Source: Heterohyrax brucei
Lineage: Eukaryota > Chordata > Mammalia > Hyracoidea > Procaviidae
DNA length: 64,000 nucleotides
Reading direction: 5' to 3'
Assembly: GCA_028571685.1 (NCBI GenBank)
Contig: CM053146.1
Coordinates: 69,777,931-69,841,930, forward strand
The position numbers and the translations under genes are program-made. This document shows, piece by piece, positions 58,685-64,000 of the stretch. The notes below the pieces were generated by a model, which ran no database searches, had not been told where the DNA came from, and saw nothing but the letters and a program-made list of their open reading frames with translations. Position 1 is the first letter of the stretch. Every line of letters begins with the position of its first letter.

Positions 58685-61600
58685 CAAAAATAATTACATC
58701 AAAATAGCAGCACTAAACACATACTTATCAATAATTACACTGAATGTAAATGGACTCAGTGCTCCAACAGACAACAAGTGACATCGTGAATCAAAAGACA
58801 AGAACCATTTATATGTGGCCTACCAGAAACACACCTTAGACTTAAAGATACAAACAAACTGAAAATTAAATGATGGAATAATATATACCAAGCTAACAAT
58901 ATACGAAGAAGAGCAGGTGTGCAATACTAATCCCTGATAAAATAGATTTTAATGTAAAATCCACCACTGTGGATGAGGATGGCCACTATATGTTGCTGAA
59001 AGGTTCAATACACAAGCAGAAGTTAACAGTATTAAATTCATGCATCCAATATCAGAGCATCTAAATACATTGAAAAAATACTGACTGCATTGAACAATGA
59101 GGTAGATCACTTCACAACAATAGTGGGACACTTCAACACTCCACCTTCAGTAAGGGATAGATCATCCAGAAAAAAGTTCAGTAAAGACACAGAAGATCTT
59201 ATTGTGACAATTAACCAGCTAGACCTCATCAACATATATAGAACTATTTATCCACCAAAAGATAAATAAATCTTCTTCTCCAATGCACATGGAACATTTT
59301 CCAGAATAGACTGTGTGTTAGGACATAAAGCAAGTCTCAACAAAATCCAAACCATTGAATGCTTGCAAAGCGTCTTCTCAGATCATAAAGCCATAAAAGT
59401 TGAAATGAATATCAGAAAAAACATAGATAGAAATTGGAACTCATGGAAACTGAACAACATCTTGCTTAAAAAGCCATGGGTTATTGAAGAAATCAAGGAT
59501 GAAATGAAGAAATTTATGGATTCCAATGAGTATGAAAACACTTCCTACCAGAACCTATGGGATACAGCGAAAGCAGTGCTCAGAGGTCAGTTTATCTTCA
59601 TAAATGCACACATCTGGAAGGAAGAAAGAAACCAAACCAAAGAACTAATCCTACAGCTTGAACATGTAGGAAGGGAGCAACAGAGGAATACCTCAGGCAA
59701 TGGAAGAGAATAGCTCATAAAGATTAGAGCAGAATGAAATGAAATGGAGAACAACTAAAAAATTTCACAAAACCAAAAACTGTGTTTTTGAAAAGATGAA
59801 CAAAACTGATAAAGCGTTGGCTACACTTACAAAAGAAAAACAAGAGAGGAGACAAACGACTCAGATAGGAAATGAGATGGGGGATGTCACAAAAGACTCA
59901 ACTGAAATCAAAAGTATCATAACAGAATACTATGAAAGACTGTACTCTAACAGATTTGAAAACCTAGAAGAAGTGGACAAATTCCTAGATTTAATTCATC
60001 TACCAAAATTATCACAAGGAGATAGAGAACAACTTCACAAAATGATCACAAAGAAAGAGACTGAAAAAATTATCAAAAAATACCAACCAAAAAAAGGCCT
60101 GACTCTGATGGCTTCACCAGAGAATTCTGCCCAACTTTTAGAGAAGAGTTAACTTCAATACTGCTGAGACTATTTCACAGCATAGAAAGGGACGTAACAC
60201 TCCCAGATTCATTCTATGAAACCAGGGTAACACTGATATGAAAGCCAGGGAAAAGTCCCCCCAAAAGGAAAATTACAGACCAATACCACTCATGAACCTA
60301 GATGCAAAAATCTTCAACAAAATCCTAGCCAATAGAATTCAACAACATGTCAAAAAAATAAGTCATCACGACCAAGTTGGATTCATACCAGGGATGCAAG
60401 ACTGGTTCAACATCAGAAAAACAGTTAATAAGATCAACCACATAAATAACACAAAAGACAGGAATCATCTGATTTTGTCACTTAATGCAGAAAAGGCATT
60501 TGACAAAATCAAACACCTATTCATGGTAAAAACTCTCAGCAAAATGGGAATAGAAGGCAAATTCCTCAACGCAATAAGGGCCATCTGCAAAAAGCCAACT
60601 GCGTACATCATCTTGAACGAAGAGAGACTGAAAGAATTCCCCTTGAGAATATGAACTAGACTAGGATGCCCATTCTCACTACTTGTATTCAACATTGTAC
60701 TAGAAGTTCTGGCTACAGCAATTAGACAACACAAAGAATAAAAGGGCATCTGCATCAGCAAAGAAGTAAAAATCTCCCTATTTGCAGATATGATTGTATA
60801 TGCTGAGAATCCTAAACAATCCATAAGTAAACTACTCAAACTGATAGAAGAGTTCAGCAAAGTATCAGGATATAAGATAAATGTAAGTCAGTAGAATTCT
60901 TTTACACTAACGAAGAGATCATCAAAGAAAAAAATCACCAAATCAATACCATTTACTATAGCCCCCAAGAAGATAAAATACCTAGGAATAAATCTATCTA
61001 GAGAAATAAGAGACTAGAGAAACAAGAGATCTATACAGAGACAACAAGACCCTACTGCAAGAACCCAAAAGAGACTTACGTAAATGGAGAAACCTACGCT
61101 GCTCATTGATAGGAAGAATAACATGGTGAAAATGTCTATTTCACCCAAAGTAATCTACTTACATAATGCAATCCCAATATAAATTCCGGTGACATTTTTG
61201 GTTGCGATGGAGAAACAAATCACCAACTTTGCCTGATAAAGGAAGAAACTCCGGATAAGTAAAGCACTACTAAAGAAGAAAAACACACTGGGAGACCTCT
61301 CACTACCTGACTTTAGAATCTGTTACACTGCCACAGTTGTCAAAACAGCCTGGTACTGGTATAAATAGAGACATATAGCCCAACGAAACAGAGATGCCAC
61401 CACCCTTCTACAAACAGCTGATATTCGACAAAGGCCCTAAGATTTTAAACTGGGGTAAGAGCAGTCTGTTTAACAAATGGTGCTGGCAAATTAGATATCC
61501 ATCTGCAAAAAACTGAAACAAGACCCATATCTCACACCTTACACAAAAGTAATTCAAATTGGATCAAAGACCTATATATCAAACCTAAAATGATAGAGAT

Positions 61601-62480
61601 CATGCAAGAAAAATTAGGAAGTTTTAATATACAACTTAGACTTCAAAATCTGACAAACAGCATGATCAACAGAAGAGAAAATTGATAAATGGGAACTACT
61701 AAGAATTAAGCACTTTTGCTCATCCAGAGACTTTATCAAAGGAATTGAAAGATCACTTAAAGAATGGGAAAAAATATTTGGCAACTACACATTGGACTGA
61801 CGTCTGATCTCCATAATCTACAAGTTACTGTAAAATATCAACAAGAAAATGGTAAATAACCAAATTAGATGAAGGGCAAAGGAGATGGACAGAGAGTTTA
61901 CCAAAGAGAACATCCACACAGCCAAAAGATACATGAGGAAATGCTCACCATTATTAGATATTAGAGAAATCCAAATCAAAACTACAGTGAGATGCCATCT
62001 CACCCCAGCCAGATTGGCCATGATCCAGAAAACACAAAACAACAAATGCTGGAGAGGCTGGAGAAATTTTGGAACTCTTTTACACTGCTGGTGGGATTGA
62101 AAAATTGTACAGCCTCATTGGAAAGCAATCTGGCACTTCCTTAAAAAGCTGTAAATAGATATACCATTTGACCCAGTAGTCCCAATGCTCAGATTATATC
62201 CTACAGAGTCAAGGGCAGTCACACAAACAGATACATGGGCATGAATGCTTATTGCAGCACAGTCCACAATAGCAAAAAGATGGAAACAACCCAGATGCCC
62301 AACAACAAATAAGTGGATAAACAAACTATGGTATATATACTCAATGGAACACTATGCAATGATAAAGAACAATGATGATTTTAGGAAGCATTATTAACCT
62401 AGTTTCAACTGGAAGAAATTATGCTCAGTGAAATCAGTCAGCCAAACAAGGATAAATATTGTACGGGACTCCTGATATAA
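58685..62480 (+). pseudogene. L1-D ORF2 remnant (endonuclease/reverse transcriptase)
   Basis: Endonuclease N-terminus at 58740-58778 (LNVNGLSAPTDNK). The catalytic GDFN is GHFN (59131 region, VGHFNTPPS), while SDH at 59378-59386 is intact. The end of EN and the linker lie in one frame, 59315-59713 (MLGHKASLNKIQTIECLQSV to GREQQRNTSGNGRE), continuing at 59739-60152. RT: 60238-60654 ([48 protein letters not shown]). The ADD motif at 60781-60804 is [11 protein letters not shown], one Asp codon short. The C-terminal region is at 61885-62100, ending ISQPNKDKYCTGLLI and a stop at 62480. Frameshifts between pieces; dead copy. Confidence 0.92.
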
Positions 62481-63441
62481 GGACTTAAATATAGACTCAT
62501 ACACAGAAAAAAAGACTCTTTGATGGCTGGGGAAGGAGAGGCAAGGTCATAGATTAGATAGTTGATAGAAATTTGGTTGGGTGAAAACAGTAACAGCACA
62601 CACTAGAAAGAAGATCAGCTTAATTGGACTTCCACATAAACTGAAAACTCTTCTAATCTTAACTCAATATTGTGGGGATAGAGTAGCAGGGGCAGGGAAC
62701 TGGAGTCATGCTGTCAGGGGACATGGAGACCAAATGGCATAACTAGGCTATTGCTAAGAGAGTCTTTTGCACCCCTTATTGGTGAGTGGCATCTGGGGTC
62801 TGAAAAGCTAGCAAAGTGCCATCTGAGGTACACCAAACGGTCCTGACTCATCCAGAACATATGATCACCAAGAACAACAAAGTCCTGAGGGAAAAAGCCT
62901 AGAAGTCAGAAGGACCCACGTGAATGGGTGACTGTATCAACATGTGACACAGAAGAAACAGATGGTGCGCGGCCACCAGCAAAGACAGCTATGACGGGCA
63001 CCCAATGTCGAGTCCCAGTGGCAACATGAGAAAAAGAGGGATGCACCTCAAGAACTCCACTAAAAACTACAGTTGATGGTCCAGAGGCCTGGGAATTCTC
63101 CTGGGAGCATGGCCCCTAGTCCTGCTGCTGCTCTTGACCAGAAAACATTACTGAGGTCAACTCTTCACATAGGAATGGACTGGACTCAGGGACAGAATGT
63201 GACCATATGGTGTGTGTACTTTGTGGTTCTGTGAATCTATAGGATGCTGTCCTACTGATCTCTTACTAGAAGGGAGTAGAGAGGGTGGAGAGGAGTGTAC
63301 AGGAGGTTGTTAAGAGGATATGACATATGTAGAACGGAAAGGAGGAGTGTGCCGTCACTGCGCAAGGAGAGCTGAAGGAGCTGCAGATAGACAGGCCTGA
63401 AAATTTAATTTGGATTGTATACTTTCACTTAATCACAAGAA
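62481..63441 (+). other. L1-D 3' untranslated region
   Basis: Non-coding L1 tail; aligns in reverse with 31130-32060 of L1-B (for example aggtcaactcttcacatagg near 63155 with the block near 31400). Ends with ggattgtatactttcactta and a short A-rich tail. Confidence 0.8.
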
Positions 63442-63730
63442 AATAACAGAAGATTGAGTTAAACATAGACTTTTTCAATGTAGTTATTAAAAATCTAATT
63501 CCTAAGACAGGCATGAGACAGTTCTCATAGGATGAGGAAAGAACTGAAGTTCTAAGTTGGCCTTACAAAAAAACAGCAATATTCAGCCATAAGCTCCAAT
63601 CTGATACAAGCCTAAAACTTAGACCCAACACTCTAGACCAGAAGCAAGTCCTCAGACAAAATGAGAAAGATCACATAAACTCATCAAACAATATCACACA
63701 AAACAAGGATATGGGAATTGTAGTTTGTTA
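63442..63730. other. Unique DNA
   Basis: No gene or repeat recognised. Confidence 0.4.
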
Positions 63731-63875
63731 AAAGCCTGTTGCTGGCAATTTGTTTCTGACTCATAACAACACTATAGAAAAGAGTGGAACTGCCCCAGTG
63801 TTTCCAAGCAGTTCCTGGTGGATTTGAGCTGCTGTCCTCTTGGTTAATAGATGTAGCACTTAATGAATATGGACC
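63731..63875 (-). repeat. SINE, diverged
   Basis: Antisense SINE: gtttctgactcataacaaca, gaactgccccagtgtttcca, tggttaatagatgtagcact. The head is eroded after taatgaatatggacc. Confidence 0.75.
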
Positions 63876-64000
63876 CCAAACCAGTATCTTTGCAGAAGAG
63901 GAGCAAGGGAAACCTAGGCTCATTTATCAAAGATGTTATACTCTAAGGTTCAAGCTCTTTATTTTCTTCTTTTTGAACTTAATTGATTCTGCTGGTTAGA

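Larger units (their letters stand above)
56311..63441 (+). mobile_element. L1-D: near-full-length L1 LINE
   Basis: About 7.13 kb. 5' end gggaggaagagccaagatgg, monomer-like 5' untranslated region, ORF1 remnant, inter-ORF gap of about 400 bases, ORF2 remnant, ~960-bp 3' untranslated region ending tttcacttaatcacaagaaa. Co-linear with L1-B and clearly the same lineage. I could not find convincing target duplications. All frames contain stops and frameshifts. Confidence 0.95.

Noticed and set aside
1..64000. CRISPR array, phage, operon or other prokaryotic-type system
   Set aside because: No regularly spaced direct repeats, no ribosome-binding-site-led gene strings; the repeat content is that of a mammal.

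Overview
The window is nuclear DNA of a placental mammal, and most likely of an elephant or a close relative (Afrotheria, Proboscidea). The argument is the repeat content. Many copies of a roughly 165-bp tRNA-headed SINE share a tail reading like 'ctatgagtcggaactgactcgacggca'-type text. RTE (BovB-like) LINEs end in CAAC repeats, and L1 elements carry a long 3' untranslated region. From memory this combination is typical of elephant genomes; no database was searched.

I see no host gene. Every open frame is short, and those with recognisable content are broken L1 or RTE reverse-transcriptase frames. Well over half of the window is transposable-element sequence.

Layout. 1-11920: old unique DNA with a few SINEs, MaLR-like LTRs and an internally deleted RTE. 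11922-18125: a cluster of RTE fragments in both orientations, with inverted LTR pieces and SINEs. 18126-23660: mostly unique DNA with SINEs and MIR relics. 23665-29890: L1-A (minus). 30490-43535: one minus-strand RTE split by a near-full-length L1 (L1-B, minus, 17-bp target duplication), two SINEs, another repeat and a second RTE (plus). 43536-47404: unique DNA, two SINEs, MIRs. 47405-51770: L1-C (minus), split by a SINE and an RTE. 51771-56310: mostly unique, with two SINEs, a diverged local duplication and a TC/T tract. 56311-63441: L1-D (plus, near full length). 63442-64000: a SINE and unique flank.

How the elements relate. L1 and RTE are the autonomous families, but every copy here is dead: stops, frameshifts and changed catalytic residues. 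The SINEs and the internally deleted RTE derivatives share the RTE 3' end, which fits mobilisation by RTE enzymes. Nesting gives relative ages: the 30490-43535 RTE is older than L1-B and the plus RTE inside it, and L1-C is older than the RTE inside it. The most notable observations are degenerate ~220-bp monomers in the L1 5' region, an LTR-bounded inversion of an RTE segment, and the layered RTE/L1 locus. No novel defence, toxin, CRISPR or gene-cluster system was found.
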